Source of the DNA: Balneola sp.
GTDB lineage: Bacteria > Bacteroidota > Rhodothermia > Balneolales > Balneolaceae
Direction: 5' to 3'
Length of the DNA: 64,000 nt
Assembly (NCBI GenBank): GCA_002696035.1
Contig: NZQV01000019.1
Location: 1 to 64,000 of the forward strand
Part shown: positions 17,328-27,800 of the stretch, in pieces
How the letters are laid out: every line of letters starts with the position of its first letter
Position numbering within the stretch: the first letter of the stretch is position 1
Made by a program: the position numbers and the translations under genes
The notes under the pieces: model-generated
Databases searched by the model: none
Seen by the model: only the letters and a program-made list of their open reading frames with translations
Told to the model about the DNA's origin: nothing

Positions 17328-18731
17328 TTAAACAATCGCCTTGCAGTTGAAGGTGACCTTTGCCGTCTCACCTGCTCCGATGGTAAACTGATCGACCGGG
17401 GCCAACGCTTTTCGAGCCAAAAGGTTTGGGGAGATATTGCTTGAGTTGTTTTTATTGCCAAACAGGCCAATTTCTCGAACAGTGATAGCGGTTGCACCCC
17501 GGTTTTCAAAAATGCGTTCGACCGGGAAGTACACCTCGTTGGCCACATCATCAACTATAAATTGTCCGATATGCGTGCCGTGGTGCACCAGTTCCCCGTC
17601 TCCATAGCCATGAGGAACGCCGTTAATTTCAGAACTGTCTGGCGTGAGCGACTGGTCGGTCATGGACACAAATTTGTTGGATTCGCCCACCCTGACGCCA
17701 AATTTCCATCCATCCAGGTTCCGGTCGTAACTAAAATTGACACCTGTACCGCCACCACCCAGTCCTGCGGTAAAATGAAACTCATTTTCCCAGTTGTAGA
17801 TAGCACTTGGATTGGCAATGCGGTGCAGGATATACATGAAGTTTTCCGTCCACCCGCCATTGGTTCCGTTAGCGTCCGTGTCCTGGTTAAAGTTCTCAAT
17901 CATGGCAATGATCTCGTAATCCAGCGACAACGTGGACGTATCTCCAAGACTGATCGGAGCACCCAATACATCACGAGCCATCAGCATGAAAGCACTGCGA
18001 TAATCACCGGACATAATCCCAATTTCCTTGATGTCTCTGATACCGCCCGACATGTTGGTGAACGGTCGCGATAGCGTAAATTTAGAACTCTCTTGATCGG
18101 TGATCAGCGAGGTAATGGAAACCGCTCCTTGGGTGCACTCCCGCTTAAAATACCCCGGAAGACATAAGTCAGAGGCTTTTACCGGCTGATCACTCATCCC
18201 AATAATCGGGTTCCAGTTTAGTGGCAGATGATAGTCATTCGAGGCCCACTGATTTCGATATTTGGCAGCAATGGAAACCCCTGAATTTCCATCCCATACG
18301 CCCGTAAGGTGGGGCACAATTCCCCGAATGAAATATTTGTACCGGCTATGGCGATCCAGTGGAAACTGGCCGATAGCATTGTCATGGAAATAGACGCCAT
18401 TCAATCCTTCCAGACCAATAACGCCCTGAATGGTAATAAGATCATGCTCGACGGTATTGTATTCATGGTAGTCGGCAAGTTCAATAATGAGGTCATCACC
18501 AGATTCTACGATACTAATGATGTTAGAAATGCTTTTTCGGGTATTATAGCCATCCCAGTACTCATCTTGATTGGTCTTACCCATCTGAATGCGCATCCAC
18601 TTGAGCAGGTTGGCCACAAAGCTTTCGCATTTCATGCGGTATAAGTGTTTCTGCTCCAGCGACAGGTCGCAGTACATATCGAGTCCGCTTGCCGTTTTTC
18701 CGACGTTTAAATCCGTTGTGATGGTTTTCAT
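17328..18731 (-). CDS. Large beta-rich virion protein, spike or fibre candidate
   Basis: This 467-residue acidic, glycine-rich beta protein has no membrane helix. Two similar blocks can be seen: one around residues 238-275 (KEIGIMSG... LMARDVL... ISLGDTSTL) and one at the C-terminus (REIGLFGN... LLARKAL... AGETAKV). This EIGLxG...LxAR...G(D/E)T pattern is shared with phage structural proteins of the fibre or baseplate type. It sits between the lysozyme and a fibronectin-like protein. I infer a surface spike or receptor-binding role; proteomics of virions would decide. Confidence 0.5.
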   Translation of the reverse strand: MKTITTDLNVGKTASGLDMYCDLSLEQKHLYRMKCESFVANLLKWMRIQMGKTNQDEYWDGYNTRKSISNIISIVESGDDLIIELADYHEYNTVEHDLITIQGVIGLEGLNGVYFHDNAIGQFPLDRHSRYKYFIRGIVPHLTGVWDGNSGVSIAAKYRNQWASNDYHLPLNWNPIIGMSDQPVKASDLCLPGYFKRECTQGAVSITSLITDQESSKFTLSRPFTNMSGGIRDIKEIGIMSGDYRSAFMLMARDVLGAPISLGDTSTLSLDYEIIAMIENFNQDTDANGTNGGWTENFMYILHRIANPSAIYNWENEFHFTAGLGGGGTGVNFSYDRNLDGWKFGVRVGESNKFVSMTDQSLTPDSSEINGVPHGYGDGELVHHGTHIGQFIVDDVANEVYFPVERIFENRGATAITVREIGLFGNKNNSSNISPNLLARKALAPVDQFTIGAGETAKVTFNCKAIV

Positions 18732-18756
18732 GGGGTTTTATTATGCTAATATGGGT

Positions 18757-19335
18757 TTATGTAATGCTGTATGTAATCCTTGTGGACAGCGAGCTGTTCG
18801 TATCCGGATTCACCGTTTCGACTTTATCCAGGGCAGCCGGTTTGGTGTTTTCATGGTCAATCAAGGAAGGTTGACCCGAGGCAATGGGCTCGGTTCGGTA
18901 ACCTGAGAGGGAGGTGCCTGGGAAGTTTGTACAGTCGATGCTTGTAGTTTTGACCAGCACCAGTTCCAGTTCAATCTCTGTGGCCATTCGACCCCGATTT
19001 TTGATATCCAGATCTGGAGGAACCACGACCATGTAGATGTCCGAGATCCCGGTTTTTCCGTGCTCGGTTCGCGATCTCACACGGAAATAATGCCGTTGGT
19101 CAACCAGAGTCTGAGGCAGATAAAGCTGGTGATAACGCACCATTTCTTCAGGTTCGGTATGTACTTCCAGAGTTTGAAACGGAACCGAATCATCCCATCC
19201 CCAGTCAATTTGACTCGATGCCGGTTCTCCAGTAGCCCACGAGATCAAAATGGAGCCGTCCACAAGCATTCCGCTCACGACTCTCATCTTGAAGGCTTCA
19301 TTGAGGCCAAATTCCTGTCCGCTAATCTTGCTCAT
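18757..19335 (-). CDS. Fibronectin type III-like virion protein
   Basis: Residues about 20-115 of this 192-residue protein look like a fibronectin type III domain: an early ISWATGEP strand and HYFRVRSRTEHGKTG, the usual Y-x-R-x-R strand and turn. The C-terminal 75 residues are polar and not recognised. Such domains are common in phage surface proteins, where they may bind carbohydrates. Position among capsid candidates supports a structural role. There is no signal peptide or membrane segment. Confidence 0.5.
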   Translation of the reverse strand: MSKISGQEFGLNEAFKMRVVSGMLVDGSILISWATGEPASSQIDWGWDDSVPFQTLEVHTEPEEMVRYHQLYLPQTLVDQRHYFRVRSRTEHGKTGISDIYMVVVPPDLDIKNRGRMATEIELELVLVKTTSIDCTNFPGTSLSGYRTEPIASGQPSLIDHENTKPAALDKVETVNPDTNSSLSTRITYSIT

Positions 19336-19336
19336 T

Positions 19337-19750
19337 TCAGCTGGTCCAAAAGATTTCAGTTACCAGGGCTTTGGACTCCGCTCCGGGATTAGTCGCCTCA
19401 TCCCACAGGCCCATAAAGCCGCCTTTGTAGAGCTCGCCAAACCGGCGAAGATCAAAGTGCAGGGTTTCACCGGCTCGCAGTTTGAAGGTGTAGTACTTGT
19501 CGGATATGCGTTGGCTATCGAGGGCAATCATAAGCTCGCCTTCGCTGCTATTTTGGATAATCACTCCAAGCCGGTGCGGGTTTTCATTGACCAGTCGAAC
19601 GGGCTCTTGGCCGTGTTTCATCACTGGGGAAATGGAGGAGGCAATGCGCGCCTGACTGGGCTGAGCACCTTGCGTGTTTTGCAGGTTTTGAACCAACGCT
19701 TCCACATTGGCGGCCAGCTCACAGAGTACTTTAATCAGATCGTTTAACAT
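19337..19750 (-). CDS. Beta-sandwich structural protein of the virus-like element
   Basis: I use the ATG at 19750 (137 residues), two bases after the stop of the preceding gene, rather than an upstream start that would overlap that gene. A short N-terminal helix (LIKVLCELAANVEALVQNLQ) precedes a beta-rich body with GVIIQNSSEG and a late FDLRRFGELYKGGF. This helix-plus-barrel layout suits a pentameric or trimeric minor capsid protein. No family was recognised. Function is inferred only from position between the capsid candidate and the fibronectin-like protein. Confidence 0.45.
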   Translation of the reverse strand: MLNDLIKVLCELAANVEALVQNLQNTQGAQPSQARIASSISPVMKHGQEPVRLVNENPHRLGVIIQNSSEGELMIALDSQRISDKYYTFKLRAGETLHFDLRRFGELYKGGFMGLWDEATNPGAESKALVTEIFWTS

Positions 19751-19752
19751 GA

Positions 19753-20529
19753 TTACTCCGCTGGGCTGAATCCGGTTTTGGCCTGCACATAGCTCTCGCA
19801 AAGGAAACTTACCTCGGCTGGCTGGGCTCCGTAGTTGGAAGCGTACACGTCAAAGGGTACGTTTGATCCCACCACAAAAGGCACATTGATGTACTTGTCG
19901 TTGAACTCGTCGTTCACCTGCTCCAGGAACACTTCATCGCGAACGGTGGTATTGTACACTTTCATCGAGGCGGTAATGGCTCCGGGCTGGTTGCTGCTCA
20001 TGGCCATGCGCCGAACCTGCACGTCCACGCTTTTGCTTTTCACGCCCAGATCAATGTTGAGCCCGCCTGCTGGAACCGTGCCATGCCCGTACAAAAACCG
20101 CGGTACGGGTACCGAAGCGCCAATTTTCTGGTAGGCTGCGCTGAGTTTGGCAAGAGCAAACTGGTCATAACCTATTAGCTGAATGTTGACAATTTGCTTG
20201 ACGGCGTCGGTGTTTTTCAGCTCAAAAACAATGTGGTTGTTCTTCTGGATGATGAACGGGGCAAACAGCCCGTCAATGGATTTGAACAGGTGATGTACCA
20301 CCGTGAGCTGGATATCGCGAAACAGGTACAGATCCTCGTTCAGGCGCGCGGAAATAAGAATTTTATGCATGTTCGGGCTGAACGGTAGAATCTTACGGAT
20401 GCCAAAACGCTCTCCACCCATACCGTTCATGGTCAGGTGAGCCGTCGCTCCGGGTTGCACCTCGACCGATTTGGCCGGATTGTAGGCCGAACTTTCTTTA
20501 GGAGGTAAAAAATTGGATATGATCTTCAT
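19753..20529 (-). CDS. Candidate major capsid protein, possible double jelly roll
   Basis: This 258-residue, almost all-beta protein has no membrane helix or signal peptide. It seems to consist of two halves of similar length (about 22-130 and 150-255), each rich in alternating hydrophobic strands and each ending in a polar-hydrophobic strand (IVNIQLIGYD and AEVSFLCESY). The size is close to the double-jelly-roll capsid protein of membrane-containing phage PM2. That comparison is by length and architecture, not by sequence similarity. It lies in the run of structural genes beside a second beta-rich protein. Confidence 0.45.
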   Translation of the reverse strand: MKIISNFLPPKESSAYNPAKSVEVQPGATAHLTMNGMGGERFGIRKILPFSPNMHKILISARLNEDLYLFRDIQLTVVHHLFKSIDGLFAPFIIQKNNHIVFELKNTDAVKQIVNIQLIGYDQFALAKLSAAYQKIGASVPVPRFLYGHGTVPAGGLNIDLGVKSKSVDVQVRRMAMSSNQPGAITASMKVYNTTVRDEVFLEQVNDEFNDKYINVPFVVGSNVPFDVYASNYGAQPAEVSFLCESYVQAKTGFSPAE

Positions 20530-20609
20530 GGCTTGCTTAGTGGTAGAAGGATTAGCGGTTAAAAAATCCCGCCGGAATCGGCGTACCGAAACCGGCGGGC
20601 CGGGATGGA

Positions 20610-21221
20610 TTACTCAACTTCTGCCACTACCAGGGAAGCTCGCAGCCAAAGCTGGCCTTGCCCTGATTGCGTCCAGTTTTCGGACGTTGGAAAAACAGAG
20701 GCGTCATCAAAGTGCACGGCAAGAGAAACCGTTTGATTGATGGCCAAATCGAACGGATCAGCCAGACGGTATTCACTGGCAGATTTCATGGTAACCAAGC
20801 GACGGTATTCGGCTACGGCGTCCACGGTGTTATTGGTGGCAGAGGTATACTGAATACCGGTTCCCGAGAAGTTGGAAAACTCACTCATGGGAGCACGCAG
20901 GAATTCCTTGTTGTCGTTGTCGGCCTGAAGTAGTATGGCGGCGTCTTTCAGCCCGTTGACAATGGCACGGGCATCGATACCGTTTGCGGCATCGTCTTCG
21001 ATGAACTGTTTGGTAAGCTCAAAGGAAAGACCCAGAATTCGGCGTTTCATAGCACCGGGAAACGGGTTACTTACATAATTGTCCCGCGTGAGTATTCGAT
21101 CTGCATTAGCAGGAAAGAAATTTAGGACAGATTGGTTTTGCTGAACCTTGCGCGTATCAAAATAGGTTTTGATGCGAGCGGTAGCTGGAACAAGTGCTTT
21201 TTTAGAGATTTTATTGCTCAT
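20610..21221 (-). CDS. Second candidate capsid protein, jelly-roll-like
   Basis: This 203-residue protein has an N-terminal basic segment (KISKKALVPATARIK), a middle helix, and a beta-rich C-terminal half with DPFDLAINQTVSLAVHF and LWLRASLVVAEV strands, as in virus jelly rolls. With the neighbouring 258-residue protein it could make a two-component shell, as in viruses with paired capsid proteins, or one of the two could be the penton. No homolog was recognised. It is separated from the next gene by 80 bases, more than is usual in this operon, perhaps for extra expression. Confidence 0.42.
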   Translation of the reverse strand: MSNKISKKALVPATARIKTYFDTRKVQQNQSVLNFFPANADRILTRDNYVSNPFPGAMKRRILGLSFELTKQFIEDDAANGIDARAIVNGLKDAAILLQADNDNKEFLRAPMSEFSNFSGTGIQYTSATNNTVDAVAEYRRLVTMKSASEYRLADPFDLAINQTVSLAVHFDDASVFPTSENWTQSGQGQLWLRASLVVAEVE

Positions 21222-21312
21222 AACTGTGTTTTAAAAGGTTTAGAAGTTGGCTGATTGCCGTTTCGGTATTACCAGTACCCCTTTTGCAATGCAGAGCTAT
21301 GAGACGTTGCTT

Positions 21313-21816
21313 TTAAACTTCGATGGTGTTGTCTTCCTCCAACGATGTTTCAACTTCATCAACGTGGTGTGTTTTCTCCTGTATTTCAGGTAGTCTATCA
21401 TACACGTAGCTGGATCCATCCATCAGGCCTTGCTGGGGAGTCCAGTCGGGCATGACAAATTTGATCATTTCCATTACGCCTTGCACGCCCATACCCATGG
21501 CCAGCCCACGAAGATGTTTGTTCTTGGTCACAAGGGTTAGGAGCACGCCGGCGGTAAGGGGAATGCCCGCTCGGGTAGCCTGTTGAATGGTAGCAGAGGC
21601 GTTGCCTGTCAGCATGGGGACGGCCAGAGCATTCACCTGCGCTGCTACAGCTTGCCCACCAAGAATGTATCCGGCGGTGATCGCCTGCTGCTTGAATTCA
21701 GATACCGCTTTCTCGGTAGTTATTTTGCTTTCTTTTGCCATATTACTGCGTCGTTTGTTTGGGTTTTCGATAATTTGTAGCTCGGAAGGATTTTTGGCGA
21801 ACACTCGCTCTATCAT
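21313..21816 (-). CDS. Membrane protein of the virus-like element
   Basis: This 167-residue protein has two hydrophobic stretches near residues 47-66 and 84-122 (including GIPLTAGVLLTLV and LAMGMGVQGVMEMI) and an acidic C-terminal tail. I keep the ATG at 21816, 28 bases after the polyvalent gene; another ATG at 21741 would remove 25 residues rich in KNPSEL and ENPNKRRSN. It probably resides in the virion or host membrane. No family was recognised. Confidence 0.5.
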   Translation of the reverse strand: MIERVFAKNPSELQIIENPNKRRSNMAKESKITTEKAVSEFKQQAITAGYILGGQAVAAQVNALAVPMLTGNASATIQQATRAGIPLTAGVLLTLVTKNKHLRGLAMGMGVQGVMEMIKFVMPDWTPQQGLMDGSSYVYDRLPEIQEKTHHVDEVETSLEEDNTIEV

Positions 21817-21844
21817 AGGTGCCTTCGTTGGTTAGACAGGTTGA

Positions 21845-24800
21845 TCAGTTAAGAATGCCCCTGCCGTCTATGTTGACGTTTGCGATGATATAGACATCAC
21901 CGTATTTGAATACCGGTCGCTTTCCCGCATCGAAGTAATGGAAATAGTGGTTCGCTTTGCCTTTTTCGTCATCGGCGTAGATCACCTTATCACTTACATA
22001 CATAATGCGGTCGGCGTAACCGGCACTGAGCAGTTTCTCACCCGATGGTGGAAACAGCTCATAATCGTAATCGTCAGCCGGGAAGTGATGAAACTCCTCA
22101 AACATCTCGGCTGCTTCTTCATTGTTGAATGTGCTTTTTGACAGTCGCATGAGCTTGGTCGGGAATATAAAAATGGTCGTTCCCTTTGCATTTATAATCA
22201 TGGCCAGATCGTCCTTTTCAGCTTCCATGCGCTGCATGTAGCCCTTGGCATCGATATACTCAAGGTCTTTGACGATGCCGGAATACACCAGCGGTTCTTC
22301 GTACAGCGTTTTTAATATGCCATGCCGTTTGGTGCTTTTTGCAGGCACATTGTCGGCTTTGTTTTCCCGAAGCTGTGGTGCACTTTTCGGGGCATTGCCT
22401 TTGAGCGATCCCACATCACGCACGGTGATGGTTTTGCGGATCTTGTAGGTCGGGGCGATGCGGTTGATCTCCTCATAAAGTTCGTTTCGATCATCGTAGC
22501 TTACCGCTACCAGCTGGTTGACCACATCATTGAGTTCAATGACCGTTTTCTGGTTTTTCTCAAGAGATCCTTTGGCCGCTTCAAGTTCGGCCTTGGTAGA
22601 GGCCAGCACCCGTTGAAGTTCAGCCAGTGTTTTCTCGGTTTGTTTTAGCTCACTTTTTAACAGCTCCATCCGGCTTTCAGCGGTGCGAATCCATGCGTTT
22701 TCAAGGGCCAGAAATATTTCAGCCAGCTTTCGAGTGATGATGGGCTGCCATTTTTTGAGGGTGAACATCCCGATGGATTCTTTGAGCGCTTTAAAACTTT
22801 GCTCGTTGCCCGCCTCATCTTTTTTGGCTTTCTCGGACTCAAAGTCGATGCCATACTCAGCGTAAAAATCTTCTTCGCTGGCAATGATATTGCCAAGGTT
22901 GCCGGAAATGGATTTACCTTGCCCGGTTTTTTCTTCCAGCGTCCATCCGAACGACTCGCCCAGCTCTTTGGAGGCCATACGTTTGATCGAACTCCACGTC
23001 TGCTTATTGTAAAACGAGCGGTCGGGAGTGTTGCTGTCGGGGATCAGGTGAAACCACACCCGTCCGTTGGCGTTGTTTTCAGGCACATCAAGCACAGTTT
23101 TCATGCGGTAACCGGAGATACGTTTAGCGTCTGAGCTTAGCTCAATATCAAGCTGGTACGGCTCTCCATTCCAGCCGTACTGCACCTGAAACAGGTTGTC
23201 CTGGAGGACTTTTTCAGCGGTGGCTGGTAGCTTGGAAGCTTGCAGGGCGGATTCCCGCTGGACCACATTTTTCATGCGCTGCTGCTTCTGTTCAATATCG
23301 GTGGCAGCCTGCGCCTGACTCGCCTCCAGCCGCTGCACCTCGGATTTCAGATTGCTGATCCGGTCATCGAGCACGTTCTTCTGGGCCAAGGCTTCAAAGA
23401 ACTCTTTGACTCTCGGATCGGAGTTGGTAGCAGCTACCATCTGCTCGTATTCCAGCGATTCGGAGTCGCCGCCCGTGTCCACTTCTCTGCCGGTTCCAAA
23501 GAACAGGTCATCAATCCAGCTCTGCTTTTTGGAGACCAGTTCCAGCCGGTACTGATCAAAGGAGTCCTGCATGAGGTAATAATGAATGGTTACTTCCCCA
23601 TACTGATTACCCTGACGCAGCCCACGGCCATTGCGCTGTTGGATTTGAGAAGGCGTATATGGAACATCCATGTGGTGCATGTCGGTCGTCCACTTTTGAA
23701 GGTTCATGCCTTCGGCAATGGACTGATTGCCAATGACCACCCGGTATTTTCCCTGGTTAAAATCGTCTTGCACTTCTTTCTTTAACGCTTCTTTATCGTC
23801 CTTACTGCTTACCAGATAGTCATCCCCATTTTTTCGGGTTCCAATGATGGAGCCGTTGATAATGGCAATCTGCTCTTTAGGGATACCAGCCTTCACCAGT
23901 TCAGATTTGATAAGCTGATGGAAGCTTCCCCCTTCAGAGTTATGAAGACTAATCCAGTCGCAGAAAATGATCTGGTTGCGAATAGCAGGACTGCCCGGAT
24001 TGGAGCGACTGGCTTTGATCTGCTCCCACTGCTCGTTTAATTTTTGGGCGCGTTGGGTAGCTTCTTTTTCAGTGCCAAAAATGCCTTCACTCCAGGTGTG
24101 TTCGGGTTTTTTAGCCTCCAGAATATGCAGCGGTTCATAAATTTCGGTCTTCTCATCCCACACCACCCAGTAGCCGTCTTTTTCTTTTACCACCCCTTTA
24201 CTGGTTATGACCTCGATATGAGATGGGTTTGATCTCAGGTGTGGAGGCGAGCCAGCTGTCCGGTCTCTACCGTGCCGGTTAAAAAAGTCGCCGTACAGAT
24301 CTTCTGAAGCCATTTCGGGAGACGGATTGGATCGCGCCCCGTAGGAAGCGGCTACATTTTCCACCATCGCTCCAAGCTTGAGGTACGAGCGGTCGATGCC
24401 CTCAAAGTCTTTGTCGTACACCCGCAGGTCGGTGGCAATCTTACTACCATCGCCGGTTATCACAAGGAAATTATCCTTGGTTTCACATTGCCGGTCTTTC
24501 ATGCAGGCAATCACATCGTTGGCCCGCAGGATGATATCATCAAAGAGAAGCTTGTGCAGCTCGCTGGGTTCAATAATGACATTTCGGGAGCTCGCCTTGG
24601 GGCGCTTGAATTTCGGCTCCAGTACTTTTGGTTTGCCATCTTTGCCCTTGAGCGTCTTTCCGTTTTCGTCCTGAATGTAGTCGGGATGTTCTTTGTAGAA
24701 CCCGATAAGCTGGTCATAGCTTTTAATGTCCATGAGCTCATCGACAATCTTGCGCATTTCAGGCAGGTTGTAATACCCGGCCACCACTCGCTCCGAGCGG

Positions 24801-27800
24801 TATTCCCCGTTGGTCTTTTTGACGATCTTTTCTTCTTCCCTCACAAACAGGTTGATGAAGTTATCGAGGTTTTCAATTTCGTACTTAGCGAGCAGATCCG
24901 GAGCGCACAGGTTCAGCATGTGCCACACTTCGACCGGGGAGTTTACTACCGGGGTCGCCGTTAGCACAAACACGTTTTTATGGCCCACTTTGCTAAACAG
25001 CCAACGTGTTTTTTGCAGGGCGTCTTCAGCTCGCTGGGAAGGTTTGTTCGCCGAAATTCCAAATTTGGCCGCTTTAGCCGAACCGAGGGCGTTTTTGTAG
25101 AAATGGGCCTCGTCAAAAAACAGGCAGTCCACGCCCAGCTTGTCAAAGAAAATATCGGTTTCAAGGCGTTTAGTGTGGGCCACATTGCGAAGCTTGGTTT
25201 CCCATTCTTCCATCTGCTTTTCCATGCGTTTCATCATCGACGTTTTGGCCGCCTTTGATATGGCCTGATCTTCTTCAAGCAGGTCTTCAAAGTTCTCCAG
25301 CATTTCGTTGAAGTAGTCGATCCGCTCCTGATAAATACGAGCCTGCTCTGCCGGTGAAAGTGGCAGTGATTTAAAAGCATGGTCGGCAATAAAAATGGCG
25401 TCCCAGTTATAAAGCTGGGCCATCGTAAGTTCTTTGTGTTTGTCGCCCCCGCTCATTTTCATGTTAAGCACTTTGGCGTCGGGGAACAGCATCAGGTATT
25501 CTTCCACCCATTTTTCCTGCACCTTTCCGGGCACAACAAACATCGGCTTTCTGGCGGCTCCCTGCTGGAGGAGCACCTGCGAGGTGATAATGGAAGCGAG
25601 TGTTTTTCCGGCTCCCACATCGTGGCAGTTGGCCCCTTTACCGTTCCACACAAGCTTTTCGGCAATGGCGCGGTTGTGCTTGTACACGGTGAAATCCTTC
25701 ACCCCGTAAAAGGTATCGCTCATGCCACGAACCCGTAGCGTGCGCCCGTCAAAAGGCGGGTTAATGACGGCGTTATAGGTCTGGTTGTAGGCGGTTTCGA
25801 TGAGCGAGCGCACTTCTTGAGAAGCTTTGGTGCGCACCCAGTTGTTAAACTTTTTGGGCACGTGCGTGAGCATCCGGTTGTTGTTCTGTCGCTGAATTTT
25901 TCGCGCCCGTTCAATAAGCATTTGCCCCCGTTCGCCTTTCATAGACTGCGCTTCTTTGAGCGTCATACTTGGCATCAGGATATCATCCTCATCATAGAAT
26001 TTGAGCGGAAACGTGCTGTCCTGAATGTAGGAGTTGATGATCTTCGTGAACGGCGTCTCGCCCCAGCCAAGGTTGATATCGTCTTGGGTTTCATCGCCCG
26101 CTGAAACATACCGGCCCCATTTTCGGAGCTTCATATAGAACCGGTTACCCAGATCGGCCTTGTCTTTGACCAGGCCAATTTCCACCCGGTCGTAATTCAT
26201 TTCGTCTTTAATCCATTCTTCAATGGCTTTGGCGGGCAGGTAGGTGAAAATGTGTTGGGGATCAACGGTAATGTTGTACACGTCAATCCATTCGGGCACC
26301 ACTTCTTCGAGTGCCTTGATGTTTTTCTCGAGCTCATTTTCCTGAGCCAATTGAAGCTTTTCCCGAACATTACCCGCTAAATACTGATAGCGGAATTCGT
26401 GCGTTTCGGTGGCCGGATTCCAGTAGAAATCGGGGTGAGAATCGAGGGCTTTTTCAAGCTCATCTTTGGTGGCCGTGCCGCCTTTATACACCGACTGGTA
26501 AAAGTCCATATCCAGCGTCTCGCCAATGCTTCTGCCAAACATAGCCAGCTCAGCGAGATCGTCCGAATCTTTAACGGCGGGCACATAGTTCCGGTTAAAC
26601 ATCGAGTCCGCATCAATAATATCAGCGTGCACCAGCTCTCCATTAATCGGATCACGTTTTACCAGCGTGGTAAGTTTGTACAGGTTGTTATCGAATTTGA
26701 ATACTTTTCGCAGATCCTCATCTTCATCGGGAATCCCATAGGTTTCGATGTGAGTAGTCAGCAGCTCTTTAAACTCTGCCCGAAGCGCCTCTTTTTCTGG
26801 CGTTTCCTGTGCCAGCGCCGTTATATAATCATCATAGGCGTCAAGCAGTTTGCAGGCCGAGGAGATACGGTTGCTGAGTCCGGAGCCGCCACCAAGGGAG
26901 AGAAGCTTATAAAATCTTCGCTGCCTCTCGTAAAATTTCCCTTCATGGAAGACGATGTTACCCGGATGATAATTCCGGGGCAGATCAAGCATAATGCCAT
27001 CATCGGGAATATTGTACAGGGGCATTTCATCCGGCAACGGGTAGGGAAAGGTGAGTCCATCAGCCAGTACTTTGTCAATAGCAGAGCTATTTAGCTGGCC
27101 TTTAACGCCCATTCGGGAATAAAACTGGACATGGTGCCCTTGAATATGCTCGCCCAACACATGCTGGGGATGCTCTTTGTAATACGGGTTATAAAAGGCG
27201 GTGTAGGTTTCCCCATTGTAGGACACCTGACTTTCGATGAGATCGTCCTGAGCAAACAGCCGGTTAAGTTTGGAATCCTGGTCTGGATGACGCTCTCCGC
27301 TGTGCTCAGCGTATTTTTGAAAAAACAGGATATCGGTGGTTACCGTGGTATCAGCGTTGTCTTTAAAAGCCGTGGAAGGAAGTCGGTAAGCGCCCACAAA
27401 TTTTGCTCGCTCTATCATGGCCTGCCGGATGGAAGGATCTTTTTTATCCATCGTTCCGGTGGAAGTGATCACGGCTAAAAACCCGCCGGGCTTTAGCGCG
27501 TCCAATGATTTCAGAATAAAATAATCGTGAATGCGTGGGCTGAGCGGTGCCAGTGGATCTCGCCCAGTATGAATCTTTAAATCACCAAAAGGCACATTAC
27601 CCACTACGCCCGTGAGGTTGTATAAGGATAAATCGGTGTCGGTAAAGTTCTCATGACGAACGGTCTGCATCGGGTATAGTAGGCTTGCAATACGGGAGCT
27701 AATGGCCGAACGCTCAACCATAACCATGCGGTAATTTTCGCGGTCGGGAAGAAATCCGGCAAAATTACCCACGCCCGAACCCGGCTCTAAGATATTGCCA

